A DNA stretch of 33,877 nucleotides from CAZEQJ01 sp964514385 (GCA_964514385.1 CAZEQJ010000032.1:1-33877); one strand, 5' to 3'. Counted from the stretch's first letter, positions 7,879 through 15,432 are shown. Made by a program: numbers and translations. Notes: generated by a model from the letters alone, not told the origin.

Positions 7879-9249
7879 TTAATAGATCAGCCCCTTTTCA
7901 GGGGCTTTTTTTATCCCCCTGATGACCAATAATCGCTTGTATCGGAGGTAAAGTAATACTGCTGCCACAAATAATCCGGTCGACAATCCATACCAGATGC
8001 CCATGGCGCCCTGATGTAGGGTAAATCCAAAAATATAAGACACTGGAATGCCGATAATCCAATATGAAAGCATCGTAATGAGTGTTGGTATTTTTACATC
8101 CTGCATACCTCTTAAAATGCCAAGCCCCGTCACCTGAATTCCATCGGCAAGCTGAAAAACAGCGGCAACCAGTATTAACCGGGAGGCCATCTCAATCACT
8201 TCCTGCTCACTGATGTATATAAGCGGTAGCTGGTGGTTGAAGATTACAAATAAGATGGCCATGACTGACATAAATACGATCGACAGCGAATACGATATCC
8301 CTGCAAGGCGGCGGAGTAACACCCAGTCTTTTAGCCCCATCTGGTTGCCAACACGTACTGCCGCCGAACTGCCGATGCCGGATGCAGCCATATAGGTAAT
8401 GCCGGCCAGGTTAATGGCAATCTGGTGTGCTGCCTGTTGTGTGGCGCCCAGCCATCCCATCATAATTACAGCCATCGAAAAGGCTCCTATTTCAAATACA
8501 TATTGAAAGGATATGGGGAGGCCCATGCCCGTAAGACGGCTGATTTGTTTTCGACTGGGTACCACATGCTTCCAATGCACCAGAAATTTCTGAAATCTCT
8601 GATTTTTTTTCAGGTAGATGAAAAAACAAACCGGCATTAATACCCGGCTTACAGCTGAGGCAATGCCCGCTCCTTCTACACCCAGCATGGGAAATCCCCA
8701 GTTGCCAAATATTAAAAGGTAGTTACCCAATATATTGATCAGATTGCATCCAATGATGATATACATGGCCATTCGGGTGTCAGAAAGACCTTCTGCAAAC
8801 TGTTTCATCGACTGAAATAGCATGAACGGAAGAATGGAAAGGGTAATCCAGCGTAAATAGGGGGTAGCTTTGACGGTGACCTCGTCGGGAGAGCCTAAAA
8901 CAGCCAAAAATGGACTAAATGCCATCAGGACTATGACCATTCCCAGGCCCATAAGCAGAAATATGACCAGACTGTTCTTCAAAAGGGAGGCAGCTTGCTC
9001 ATGTTCATCGGAGGCGTCATGCGATGCCACCAGTGGCGTCAAGCCAAAGGTAAATCCGGTAGCAAACATGAATGGGATGATATATACACTGTGCCCAAGA
9101 CTGGCAGCTGCAAGTGGGACCTCACCCAGTTGACCCAGCATTATGGCATCGGCGATATTGGTAATGATATGTCCTACCTGGCTCAGCATTACCGGTATGG
9201 CAATGTTGAGGCTTTTCCTGATATGCCACTGAAGGGAATTGTCCGTCAT
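7879..9249 (-). CDS. MATE-family multidrug/Na+ efflux transporter (NorM-like)
   Basis: A 456-residue protein with about twelve transmembrane helices in two MATE repeats. Repeat 1 begins with IAIPVMLSQVGHIITNIADAIML and includes the classical G-Q-L-G turn and 'PLAAASLGHSV'. Repeat 2 begins near residue 245 with LPISFQYVFEIGAFSMAVIMMGWLG and TQQAAHQIAINLAG. The family exports cationic drugs in exchange for Na+ or H+ across the inner membrane. The start overlaps the NUDIX stop by 4 nt, so the two are translated from one message. Its last codons carry the sucC terminator hairpin. The family is certain; the substrate and coupling ion are not. Confidence 0.93.
   Translation of the reverse strand: MTDNSLQWHIRKSLNIAIPVMLSQVGHIITNIADAIMLGQLGEVPLAAASLGHSVYIIPFMFATGFTFGLTPLVASHDASDEHEQAASLLKNSLVIFLLMGLGMVIVLMAFSPFLAVLGSPDEVTVKATPYLRWITLSILPFMLFQSMKQFAEGLSDTRMAMYIIIGCNLINILGNYLLIFGNWGFPMLGVEGAGIASAVSRVLMPVCFFIYLKKNQRFQKFLVHWKHVVPSRKQISRLTGMGLPISFQYVFEIGAFSMAVIMMGWLGATQQAAHQIAINLAGITYMAASGIGSSAAVRVGNQMGLKDWVLLRRLAGISYSLSIVFMSVMAILFVIFNHQLPLIYISEQEVIEMASRLILVAAVFQLADGIQVTGLGILRGMQDVKIPTLITMLSYWIIGIPVSYIFGFTLHQGAMGIWYGLSTGLFVAAVLLYLRYKRLLVIRGIKKAPEKGLIY
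7889..7912 (+). terminator. rho-independent terminator of sucC, inside the opposing gene's end
   Basis: AGCCCC-TTTTCA-GGGGCT followed by T7 forms a compact terminator for rightward transcription from sucC. It lies within the last codons of the leftward MATE gene, whose stop is at 7879-7881. Read leftward it has no T-run, so it should act in one direction only. Confidence 0.88.
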
Positions 9250-9785
9250 ATTGATTTTAGCCGCGCAGCTTTTAATAACCCTCCTACACTTATCGAATCG
9301 GTAATGATATTTTCCATTACCATATCAACAGCTTCGGAGAGAGGTAATTTTCTGATTTTGAGATCCTCCGTCTCGTCAAACTCTGTTTCACCATATGTCA
9401 GTTCCTCAGCCATAAACACAAAGCCTTCTTCGTCTGTGACCGAGTTGGAAGTGTGGATACGGGCAATATTTTTCCATTTTCTGGCTGTAAGCCCTGTTTC
9501 CTCTTTCAGTTCCCTTTTCGCGGAAGTCAGAATGTCCACGCCGAGCGGGCCTCCACCCATTGGGATCTCCCACGAATATTCATTTAGCGTGTAGCGGAAT
9601 TGGCCCACAAGCCAGGTATTCAGATTTTCATCAAGGGGCACAATGCCGATTGCTATATTTTTGAAATGGACGTTGCCGTAAATACCCCGGCCCCCTGAAG
9701 GGTTGATCACATCATGGTGATATACGGTAATCCATGGGTTATCATATATCTCCTTTGTCGTTAATGTCTTCCACGGGTTTTCCAT
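9246..9785 (-). CDS. NUDIX hydrolase (ADP-ribose pyrophosphatase-like)
   Basis: This 179-residue protein carries the NUDIX box at about 77-99: it begins GGGPLG and ends REL-KEETGL, which supplies the metal-binding glutamates E92, E95 and E96. The glutamate usual at position 7 of the box is V83 here, followed by D84, a mild departure from the consensus. The preceding strands (IAIGIVPL, WLVGQFRY, SWEIPMGG) match the ADP-ribose/NDP-sugar pyrophosphatase branch, which hydrolyses nucleoside-diphosphate linkages to sanitise or recycle nucleotides. It is translationally coupled to the MATE transporter by a 4-nt overlap. Substrate assignment is inferred from the strand pattern only. Confidence 0.87.
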   Translation of the reverse strand: MENPWKTLTTKEIYDNPWITVYHHDVINPSGGRGIYGNVHFKNIAIGIVPLDENLNTWLVGQFRYTLNEYSWEIPMGGGPLGVDILTSAKRELKEETGLTARKWKNIARIHTSNSVTDEEGFVFMAEELTYGETEFDETEDLKIRKLPLSEAVDMVMENIITDSISVGGLLKAARLKSI

Positions 9786-9893
9786 TTGATTTGCGGTTTT
9801 GCCGGCAAGTTAATTTGATTTTTTATAACCTCCTGTCGGATTAAAATTTGATCATTCGTTATTTACGATCTATTTTATTACTTAATTTTTCGC

Positions 9894-10490
9894 ATGAAGT
9901 ATTTTCTCAAAAAAGGAAGGGTAGAAGCAGGTTGCGATGAGGTAGGCAGAGGATGTCTGGCGGGTCCGGTTGTCGCGGCGGCCGTCATGCTGAAAGAAGG
10001 TACACGATTCAGAGGATTGAACGACTCTAAAAAGCTGAGTAAGAAGGATCGCGACAGACTGACTTTGCAGATCAGGCAAAAAGCAGCAGCTTATGCTATA
10101 GGAGTGGTATCACCTGCCGAGATCGATGAGATCAATATTCTGAATGCATCCTACCTTGCCATGCACCGGGCATTGGATCAACTGCAGGGTTTCCAACATA
10201 TTCTTGTGGATGGTAACAGGTTTAATGCGTATCGTGATATTGAACATACCTGTGTGGTCAAAGGTGACGGGAAATATGCAGCAATTGCGGCGGCTTCGGT
10301 ATTAGCCAAAACATATCGTGATGAATGGATGGCATGTCTGGCAAAGGATCACCCTGAATATGGCTGGGAAACCAACGTAGGCTATCCAACCCCTTCCCAC
10401 CGTGAGGCCATCCGCACAGCGGGTGTTACAGCACACCACCGCAGGTCATTTCAGCTGTTGCCGGCACAATTAGCACTATTTGAGTCGTGA
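9894..10490 (+). CDS. rnhB: ribonuclease HII
   Basis: A 198-residue RNase HII that cleaves RNA in RNA/DNA hybrids and single ribonucleotides in DNA. The catalytic acids are visible: D15 and E16 in GCDEVGRGCLAGPV, D106 in LVDGNRF, and D143 in AAASVLAKTYRD. The conserved NDSKKLS loop lies at 43-49 and GYPTPSHREAI near the C-terminus. Length is standard. The first ATG fits the family N-terminus. The 108-nt gap to the divergent NUDIX gene must hold both promoters; TAATTTTT just before the ATG is a degenerate -7 box at best. gcvT follows after 50 nt. Confidence 0.95.
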   Translation: MKYFLKKGRVEAGCDEVGRGCLAGPVVAAAVMLKEGTRFRGLNDSKKLSKKDRDRLTLQIRQKAAAYAIGVVSPAEIDEINILNASYLAMHRALDQLQGFQHILVDGNRFNAYRDIEHTCVVKGDGKYAAIAAASVLAKTYRDEWMACLAKDHPEYGWETNVGYPTPSHREAIRTAGVTAHHRRSFQLLPAQLALFES

Positions 10491-10528
10491 TTATTCACAA
10501 GATCGGAAGCCAAATAAAATTTTTCATC

Positions 10529-10536
10529 TAATTTTG
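10529..10536 (+). promoter_or_regulatory. -7 promoter box 4 nt upstream of gcvT
   Basis: TAATTTTG is a perfect TAnnTTTG element and ends only 4 nt before the gcvT ATG. In Bacteroidota the transcription start lies a few bases after this box, so it would fall on or next to the start codon and give a leaderless mRNA. No clear -33 TTTG is seen inside the end of rnhB. Confidence 0.45.
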
Positions 10537-10540
10537 CTTC

Positions 10541-11623
10541 ATGGAACTTAAAAAAATCCCTCTCGAACAAAAACATATTGATGCCGGCGCCAAAATGGTT
10601 GGTTTTGCTGGTTTTAACATGCCGGTCAGTTACACTTCCCTCGTAGAAGAGCACATGGCAGTCAGAAATAACGTGGGCATGTTTGATGTGTCCCACATGG
10701 GCGAGTTCCGTGTCACCGGTAAGGATGCAGCAAAAATTATACAGCGTGTCACCTCCAATGATGTAGACAAGTTGTTTCCCGGCAAGGTGCAGTACTCATG
10801 CCTGCCCAACGGAAAAGGCGGTATCATAGATGATCTGCTGGTATATAAAATTTCAGACGATGAGTATTTTCTGGTGGTAAATGCCTCCAACATAGAAAAG
10901 GATTTTCAATGGATCGAACAACACCTTGAAGGCGATGTCACACTTACAAATGAATCTGACAGCTGGTGTCTGTTTGCAGTGCAGGGCCCCAAGGCCAATG
11001 ATGTGCTGCAGCCGCTGACCTCTGTGGCGTTATCAGAAATGAAATATTACACCTTCACCATCGACAGTTTTGCCGGTAAACCCGATATAATTATTTCAGC
11101 TACCGGATACACAGGTGCCGGAGGATTTGAGATCTACTGCCGCAGTGAGGTGGCAGAAGAGGTTTGGGATGCGATCATGGCACAGGGATCAAATGCGGGT
11201 ATGCTGCCGGTAGGTCTGGGAGCACGTGATACACTGCGGCTGGAGAAAGGTTTTTGCCTGTATGGCAATGATATCGACGACACCACGTCACCGCTGGAAG
11301 CCGGATTAGGCTGGATTACGAGGCCGGAAACCGGGTTTGTTGGTGCAGAGCTGGTAAACCAGGAAAAAGAAAAAGGTGTTGCCCGTAAACTAGTGGGCTT
11401 TGTGATGGAAGGAAAAGGTATACCCCGGAACGGATATCCTATATTGGTGGATGGTGAAGTAATTGGTAATGTTACCTCCGGCACTCAATCACCTGTGCTG
11501 CAACAAGGTATTGGTATGGGGTATGTAAAGAAAGAGTTTGCCTCACCTGATACAGTCATTGACATCGGGATACGAAATAAAACAATACCAGCCAGGATCA
11601 CCAAACTCCCTTTTGTGTCATAA
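10541..11623 (+). CDS. gcvT: glycine cleavage system aminomethyltransferase (T-protein)
   Basis: The 360-residue T-protein transfers the methylene group from aminomethyl-lipoyl H-protein to tetrahydrofolate, releasing ammonia. The N-terminus MELKKIPLEQKHIDAGAKMV matches the family, and the start is firm because the next methionine is inside the domain. Other landmarks are FDVSHMGEF (48-56), TSNDVDKL, the folate-site segment GGIIDDL (93-99) with the catalytic aspartate, the GYTGAGGFEIY motif near 190-200, and RLEKGF. The C-terminal barrel contains GNVTSGTQSPVL. The other subunits (gcvP, gcvH) are absent from the window; lpdA at 2620 could supply the E3. It is joined to the comB-like gene by a 1-nt TAATG overlap. 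Confidence 0.96.
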   Translation: MELKKIPLEQKHIDAGAKMVGFAGFNMPVSYTSLVEEHMAVRNNVGMFDVSHMGEFRVTGKDAAKIIQRVTSNDVDKLFPGKVQYSCLPNGKGGIIDDLLVYKISDDEYFLVVNASNIEKDFQWIEQHLEGDVTLTNESDSWCLFAVQGPKANDVLQPLTSVALSEMKYYTFTIDSFAGKPDIIISATGYTGAGGFEIYCRSEVAEEVWDAIMAQGSNAGMLPVGLGARDTLRLEKGFCLYGNDIDDTTSPLEAGLGWITRPETGFVGAELVNQEKEKGVARKLVGFVMEGKGIPRNGYPILVDGEVIGNVTSGTQSPVLQQGIGMGYVKKEFASPDTVIDIGIRNKTIPARITKLPFVS

Positions 11624-12315
11624 TGCGCATTGATGTTTGTCTTTCGCCAGCAATGGTTTCCCATTTTGACCTGACTCAATATGAGGCAGGCATAATGACT
11701 GATGTTTTCAGAGCTTCATCTCATATGGTGAATGCCCTTGAGAACGGAATTGAGCATATACGAATTTTTGATGATGTGGAAGCTTGCCGGAAAATGCGGG
11801 ACGATGGCTACCTTATTGCCGGTGAGAGGGGCGGTGAGCCGATAGCCGGGTTTGATCTTGGAAACTCCCCATTGGCCTACACAAACGCCAGGTTTGCAGG
11901 CAAAAAGCTGGCAATGACCACGACCAATGGTACCCGGGCGCTGCTTGCTCTTGAGTCCATTCCGGATATTTATGTGGGGGCAATGCTAAATATTGATGCT
12001 GTTGCCGATAAGATTAAAAAATACGAATCGTGCCTGATCCTCTGTGCCGGCTGGAAAAACAGGCCCAATATTGAAGATTCCTGCTTTGCAGGGGGCATCA
12101 TCGAAAGAGCCGGTCAGGCTGATCATTCAGGTGATGAAGGCATTATCGTCCGGGATATTTACAATAGCTGGAAGGAGAATACTGAAAGCATAAAAAAAGC
12201 CCATCATTTCAAGCGGCTGGAAAAACTGCAGGTTATGGATGATCTGGATTTTTGTATGCAGGAAAACGTCAGTGACCTGGTGCCGCGTTATGCTTCAGGC
12301 ACTGTTTTCAGTTGA
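11623..12315 (+). CDS. comB: 2-phosphosulfolactate phosphatase family protein (ComB-like)
   Basis: The product is 230 residues, the usual length of the ComB family. The conserved segments are GERGGEPIAGFDLGNSP at 67-83 and TTTNGTRAL at 99-107, along with an N-terminal MRIDVCLSPA strand and SCFAGGIIERA near 148. Characterised ComB is a Mg-dependent phosphatase that converts 2-phosphosulfolactate to sulfolactate in coenzyme M synthesis of methanogens. This organism is not expected to make coenzyme M, so the real substrate may be sulfolactate for another purpose or a different phosphoacid. It is translationally coupled to gcvT, and its 3' end overlaps the convergent MazG-like gene by 8 nt. Confidence 0.85.
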   Translation: MRIDVCLSPAMVSHFDLTQYEAGIMTDVFRASSHMVNALENGIEHIRIFDDVEACRKMRDDGYLIAGERGGEPIAGFDLGNSPLAYTNARFAGKKLAMTTTNGTRALLALESIPDIYVGAMLNIDAVADKIKKYESCLILCAGWKNRPNIEDSCFAGGIIERAGQADHSGDEGIIVRDIYNSWKENTESIKKAHHFKRLEKLQVMDDLDFCMQENVSDLVPRYASGTVFS

Positions 12316-12634
12316 GCTTTTCATTCTTACAGTGACGATCCTTGTCCCTGAGGTTCTTCTTCTCCAGATTTTTTTCAAAGGCCTCGGTAAGGTTGATCCC
12401 GGTCTGGTTGGCAAGGCAAATGAGCACCCAAAGCACATCGGCCAGTTCGTCACCGAGATCTTTTTCCCGGTCTGATGGTTTTTCGGATTGTTCCCCATAC
12501 CTTCTGGCAATAATCCGGGCTACTTCACCTACTTCTTCGGTCAGCTGAGCCATATTGGTGAGTTCGTTAAAGTAACGTACTCCCACCGTATTTATCCATT
12601 TATCCACTCTTTGCTGTGCTTCCTCCAGTGTCAT
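12308..12634 (-). CDS. MazG-like nucleotide pyrophosphohydrolase
   Basis: A 108-residue all-alpha NTP pyrophosphohydrolase of the single-domain MazG type. The metal-binding motifs are EEVGE (33-37) and ELAD (63-66, ExxD), separated by about 25 residues as usual. These enzymes convert non-canonical NTPs to NMP and pyrophosphate. The C-terminus FEKNLEKKNLRDKDRH is a charged tail. Its start overlaps the dtd stop by 4 nt, so the two are coupled, and its 3' end overlaps the comB-like gene convergently. Substrate specificity cannot be read from the sequence. Confidence 0.88.
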   Translation of the reverse strand: MTLEEAQQRVDKWINTVGVRYFNELTNMAQLTEEVGEVARIIARRYGEQSEKPSDREKDLGDELADVLWVLICLANQTGINLTEAFEKNLEKKNLRDKDRHCKNEKLN

Positions 12635-13083
12635 TTTTTGTCTTTTGTATCTATAATTATCGTTACCGGACCGTCATTTACCAGCGCCACCTCCATGTAT
12701 GCGCCGAAGGTGCCTGTCATTATGGTTAATTCTGAGGTGGATTTCAGTTTTTCCACAAACGCTTCATATAATGGTCTTGCCACCTCCGGCGGAGAGGCTT
12801 TACTGTAAGAGGGTCTGTTGCCTTTTTTGGTGCTGGCATGCAGGGTAAACTGACTTATTACCATCATTTCTCCCTTCACATCCAGCACGGATTGGTTCAT
12901 TACTCCGTTATCGTCATCGAATATACGGAGGTTTGTGATCTTTGATGTCAGCCAGTCGATATCCTGATGGCCATCATTTTCCGTAATGCCAAGGAATATC
13001 AGCAGCCCATGGCCAATGGTCCTTTTTTCATCATGGTTTATGGTGACTGAGGCCTTACTTACCCGCTGCAGCAGAGCAATCAT
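12631..13083 (-). CDS. dtd: D-aminoacyl-tRNA deacylase
   Basis: A full-length 150-residue DTD, which removes D-amino acids (and glycine from tRNA-Ala) as a homodimer. The start MIALLQRVSKASVTI is diagnostic. The catalytic SQFTLHA motif is at 77-83, and the cross-subunit Gly-cisPro motif NDGPVT is at 136-141, which makes the enzyme reject L-amino acids. GNRPSYSKA is also conserved. It lies directly upstream of, and coupled to, the MazG-like gene, giving a small quality-control pair acting on tRNA and nucleotides. Confidence 0.95.
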   Translation of the reverse strand: MIALLQRVSKASVTINHDEKRTIGHGLLIFLGITENDGHQDIDWLTSKITNLRIFDDDNGVMNQSVLDVKGEMMVISQFTLHASTKKGNRPSYSKASPPEVARPLYEAFVEKLKSTSELTIMTGTFGAYMEVALVNDGPVTIIIDTKDKK

Positions 13084-13123
13084 ATGTTTATTGATTTAGC
13101 TCTGCGAGTCTACTAAAATAGTT

Positions 13124-13726
13124 TTACCCCACCAAAACACAAGCCTTGATCAAGGCGGTAATCTCTTCCTGGGTGGTCAGGGTTTTATCCTTATTGTACC
13201 AAATCTGTAGCTGTTTTTTGACTTCATCGCTGTTTATACCCATCTCAAGCCAATGCTCAAATTCCTGTTGGAGCTTTTCTGGTCGCGGACCCCACCGGAA
13301 CAACTCATTATAATTTTCATCAAAACCGATGAGTTTCGGGATGGACTTTTTACCTGCTGTGAGAAAATGCTCAAACGATGCCTCGTCTTCATCCCGGTAA
13401 AAAATCTTGAGGTCTGTTAGCGGGTTCACAGAAGACATTTTATGGATAATGGGCGTGGCATGAGCAGCATCACCGCACCATGCCTCAGTAAATAGTACCC
13501 AATGCTGAGGTTCGCTGATGTTTTTTAATATCGAGATGGTATCCTCTGAAAGCTGGTCGGTTTTTTCATGGCGATCCATCCGCTGCTTATTCATCATTGT
13601 ATACTGGACAAACTGCTCAGATTGATTTTCTCCGCTGGTAGACTTCTGGATCACCATTTTATCAACCTGATCTCTGAACTGTTCATAGGTGAGACCTTTG
13701 CCTGAAAATGTAGATTTCATACTCAT
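13124..13726 (-). CDS. thioredoxin-family protein with single active-site cysteine
   Basis: The 200-residue product has a thioredoxin-like fold with the motif AWCGDA at 82-87. Only C84 is present, and the second cysteine of CxxC is replaced by D, so it is monothiol at this site. The cis-proline lies in KSIPKLIGF (P130). A family of Bacteroidota thioredoxins with the (E)AWCGDA motif is known and poorly characterised. There is no signal peptide, so it should be cytosolic. A second cysteine, C196, is near the C-terminus. M1 is taken as start, and M3 is equally possible. It is 40 nt upstream of dtd. Confidence 0.83.
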   Translation of the reverse strand: MSMKSTFSGKGLTYEQFRDQVDKMVIQKSTSGENQSEQFVQYTMMNKQRMDRHEKTDQLSEDTISILKNISEPQHWVLFTEAWCGDAAHATPIIHKMSSVNPLTDLKIFYRDEDEASFEHFLTAGKKSIPKLIGFDENYNELFRWGPRPEKLQQEFEHWLEMGINSDEVKKQLQIWYNKDKTLTTQEEITALIKACVLVG

Positions 13727-13798
13727 ATCCTCTTTTTTTAACGAATTAACGCACTTAAATATGAAGAGATGTTGATATGAATCAATATGTCGTGTGAT

Positions 13799-14188
13799 TT
13801 ACAATTCTTTGGCCTCAACACCCTGCTCCCATTCCCTGAAAGCGAGAATATCGTCTTTGATATAGCGGTACACAAACAGCATCACGGTGACGTCGTCTAC
13901 AAGACCTGACGCGGGGATGAAGTCGGGAACGACATCAAAAGGATTGACGAAATACAGCATGGCAGCGGTAACCATGAGCATGCTTTTCCATGGCACACGG
14001 GTATATTCCTGCCGGATATAGGCCTGCATCATGCGCTTGTAGGTTGTAAAGGAGGTAACTATATCTTTTTTTATATCCGGGCTGTTTCTGAATTTATGTA
14101 CGGCCTGATTCAGCAGCATAGACAACCGTTGGCTATTTTTTAGATAATAGCCTGCTTTGCGGAAATAAACGGATAATCGTTGCATCAT
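13799..14188 (-). CDS. YkvA-family (DUF1232) membrane protein
   Basis: A 129-residue protein of the YkvA/DUF1232 family. The hallmark is the helix LYFVNPFDVVPDFIPASGLVDDVTVMLFVYRY at about 73-104, given here only by its ends: VNPFDVVPDFIP and GLVDDV. One or two hydrophobic helices suggest membrane association. The N-terminus is basic and helical. Family function is unknown. The start overlaps the upstream gene's TGA by 1 nt, so the two are coupled. A second ATG one codon inside is also possible. Confidence 0.85.
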   Translation of the reverse strand: MMQRLSVYFRKAGYYLKNSQRLSMLLNQAVHKFRNSPDIKKDIVTSFTTYKRMMQAYIRQEYTRVPWKSMLMVTAAMLYFVNPFDVVPDFIPASGLVDDVTVMLFVYRYIKDDILAFREWEQGVEAKEL

Positions 14189-14709
14189 CAGAATTCAGCC
14201 TGTATTTCACTCTTCAGTTGAATTAACGCTTCTTCAACCGGGTTGTTGTCCTTATGTGTCCAGATGTCAATTATTCTTCTGCCCAGTTCAATGCTTCTTG
14301 CATTCAATTCAACATCACGTGCAGCAGTATTGATGACGGCGATTATTTCCTGCATTGCCGTTTTCACTTTTTCCCAACCTGCAGGCCCTACATATACCTG
14401 CTGTGACAGGTTATGGTTGAACTCCTCACGTATTTCTTTTAGCAGCATCTGGTGAAGTACACCAGCCTCCATTTCCCTCTGGTTGACGCGGGGTATTATA
14501 TTTTCCGGCGAAATGCGTTCCAGAAAAAGGGTCATTCGCTCATACGCCTGCAGCCGCAGGGGCAATACTATTTCAACATTTTTACGATGCTGATCCAGTT
14601 GTTGTTTTCGCAATTGCTGATCAAAGATATTGCGTGCTATCAGCACCATGGCGTAAATGGATAAGGCTGCAGGAAGTACAATTTTTATCAGGTCCAGAAC
14701 TATTTCCAT
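14188..14709 (-). CDS. membrane-anchored helical protein, DUF7935-like
   Basis: The 173-residue product begins with one transmembrane helix (about residues 7-27). A soluble, mostly helical domain with QLRKQQLDQHRKNVEIVLPLRLQAYERM and EIREEFNHNLSQQVYV follows. Similar proteins of this length occur across Bacteroidota and I believe correspond to DUF7935, but this is from memory. No catalytic motif is visible. The gene is first of a two-gene unit with the YkvA-family protein, with a 1-nt overlap, and has a perfect -7 box 22 nt upstream. Confidence 0.7.
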   Translation of the reverse strand: MEIVLDLIKIVLPAALSIYAMVLIARNIFDQQLRKQQLDQHRKNVEIVLPLRLQAYERMTLFLERISPENIIPRVNQREMEAGVLHQMLLKEIREEFNHNLSQQVYVGPAGWEKVKTAMQEIIAVINTAARDVELNARSIELGRRIIDIWTHKDNNPVEEALIQLKSEIQAEF

Positions 14710-14731
14710 AGATTAGCAGTATGTGATATAA

Positions 14732-14739
14732 CAAATGTA
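14732..14739 (-). promoter_or_regulatory. candidate -7 box for the DUF7935-like gene
   Basis: The minus strand reads TACATTTG, a perfect TAnnTTTG, 22 nt before the start codon, inside the 50-nt divergent gap with the IscA-like gene. A second TTTG lies 7 nt further upstream. No -33 element is obvious. Confidence 0.42.
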
Positions 14740-14759
14740 CAAATAGAAACTGATTTAGG

Positions 14760-15062
14760 ATGGACCTTCCGGTGGATATTACAGAGGCAGCGATCAGAGA
14801 AATAGAGCACGTCAAAAACAACAAGAATATTCCGGCTGAATATGGCCTTCGTCTTGGGATAAAGGGTGGAGGATGTGGAGCATCCCTCATGGTAGGCTTT
14901 GATAAGCCGGATACATATGATCAGATGTACACCATACCGGGAAGCAACGTGCCGTTATATATCGACAAGCGTCACCTTATGTATATTATTGGTGCACGTC
15001 TGGATTTTTATGAAGGCTCCGATGCCAGGGGTTTTATGTTTGAAAAGAATAATGAAAACTGA
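14760..15062 (+). CDS. HesB/IscA-family protein lacking C-terminal cysteines
   Basis: A 100-residue HesB/IscA-fold protein. The first conserved cysteine is C39 in IKGGGCGAS, and the family strands 'YGLRLGIKGGGC' and 'LYIDKRHLMYIIGARLDFYE' are present. The C-terminal CGC pair that binds iron or Fe-S clusters in A-type carriers is missing: the protein ends GFMFEKNNEN. C39 is the only cysteine in the protein. It could therefore be a carrier with a changed binding mode or a non-cluster member of the family. The start MDLPVDITEAA fits the family. It stands alone, divergent from the DUF7935-like gene and convergent with folB. Confidence 0.85.
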   Translation: MDLPVDITEAAIREIEHVKNNKNIPAEYGLRLGIKGGGCGASLMVGFDKPDTYDQMYTIPGSNVPLYIDKRHLMYIIGARLDFYEGSDARGFMFEKNNEN

Positions 15063-15075
15063 ATTTTGATAACTA

Positions 15076-15432
15076 TTAAACACCAAACTCCATTTCGACT
15101 GCAGCCAGGTCAGTTTTTCCACCCACTGGTGGATTGAGTTTTTTCACGGTTACCAGAACCGATTGTATAGAGGTAAAAGTTTCCAGTAAGGATGATCCGA
15201 TTTTATTACACAACGTTTCCAGCAGGTCGACAGAGGGCTGGTTCATGATATCGGCAACCCGGGTGTAGATGACTTCATAATCGATTGTTTCCTCAATATC
15301 GTCATTTTCGATTGCTGAAAGACGGGCATGCACTTTTATGTCGACCACGAAATCATTGCCATTTTCTTTTTCCTCCTTATGCACCCCATGATAGGCATGA
15401 AAATGCATTCCTTCCAGTCGGATAACCATCAT
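15076..15432 (-). CDS. folB: dihydroneopterin aldolase
   Basis: A 118-residue FolB, which cleaves 7,8-dihydroneopterin in folate synthesis. The N-terminal motif FHAYHGVHKEEKENGNDF spans about 11-28, with Y14 and the active-site acid near E21. DYEVIY is at 51-56, LLETL with substrate-binding E72 at 70-74, and the catalytic lysine is in VTVKKLNPP (95-102). Length is standard. Two adjacent ATGs exist; M1 gives a 4-nt overlap with the divIVA-like stop. It is the last gene of the WD40-divIVA-folB run, so its expression probably depends on the upstream promoter. Confidence 0.92.
   Translation of the reverse strand: MMVIRLEGMHFHAYHGVHKEEKENGNDFVVDIKVHARLSAIENDDIEETIDYEVIYTRVADIMNQPSVDLLETLCNKIGSSLLETFTSIQSVLVTVKKLNPPVGGKTDLAAVEMEFGV

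Noticed and set aside
8995..9594. 199-residue open frame antisense to MATE and NUDIX genes
   Set aside because: Crosses two well-supported genes, no domain, no promoter; a shadow of their codon use.
10491..10540. Glycine riboswitch before gcvT
   Set aside because: Only 50 nt separate rnhB and gcvT, too short for a glycine riboswitch, and no conserved core is seen.
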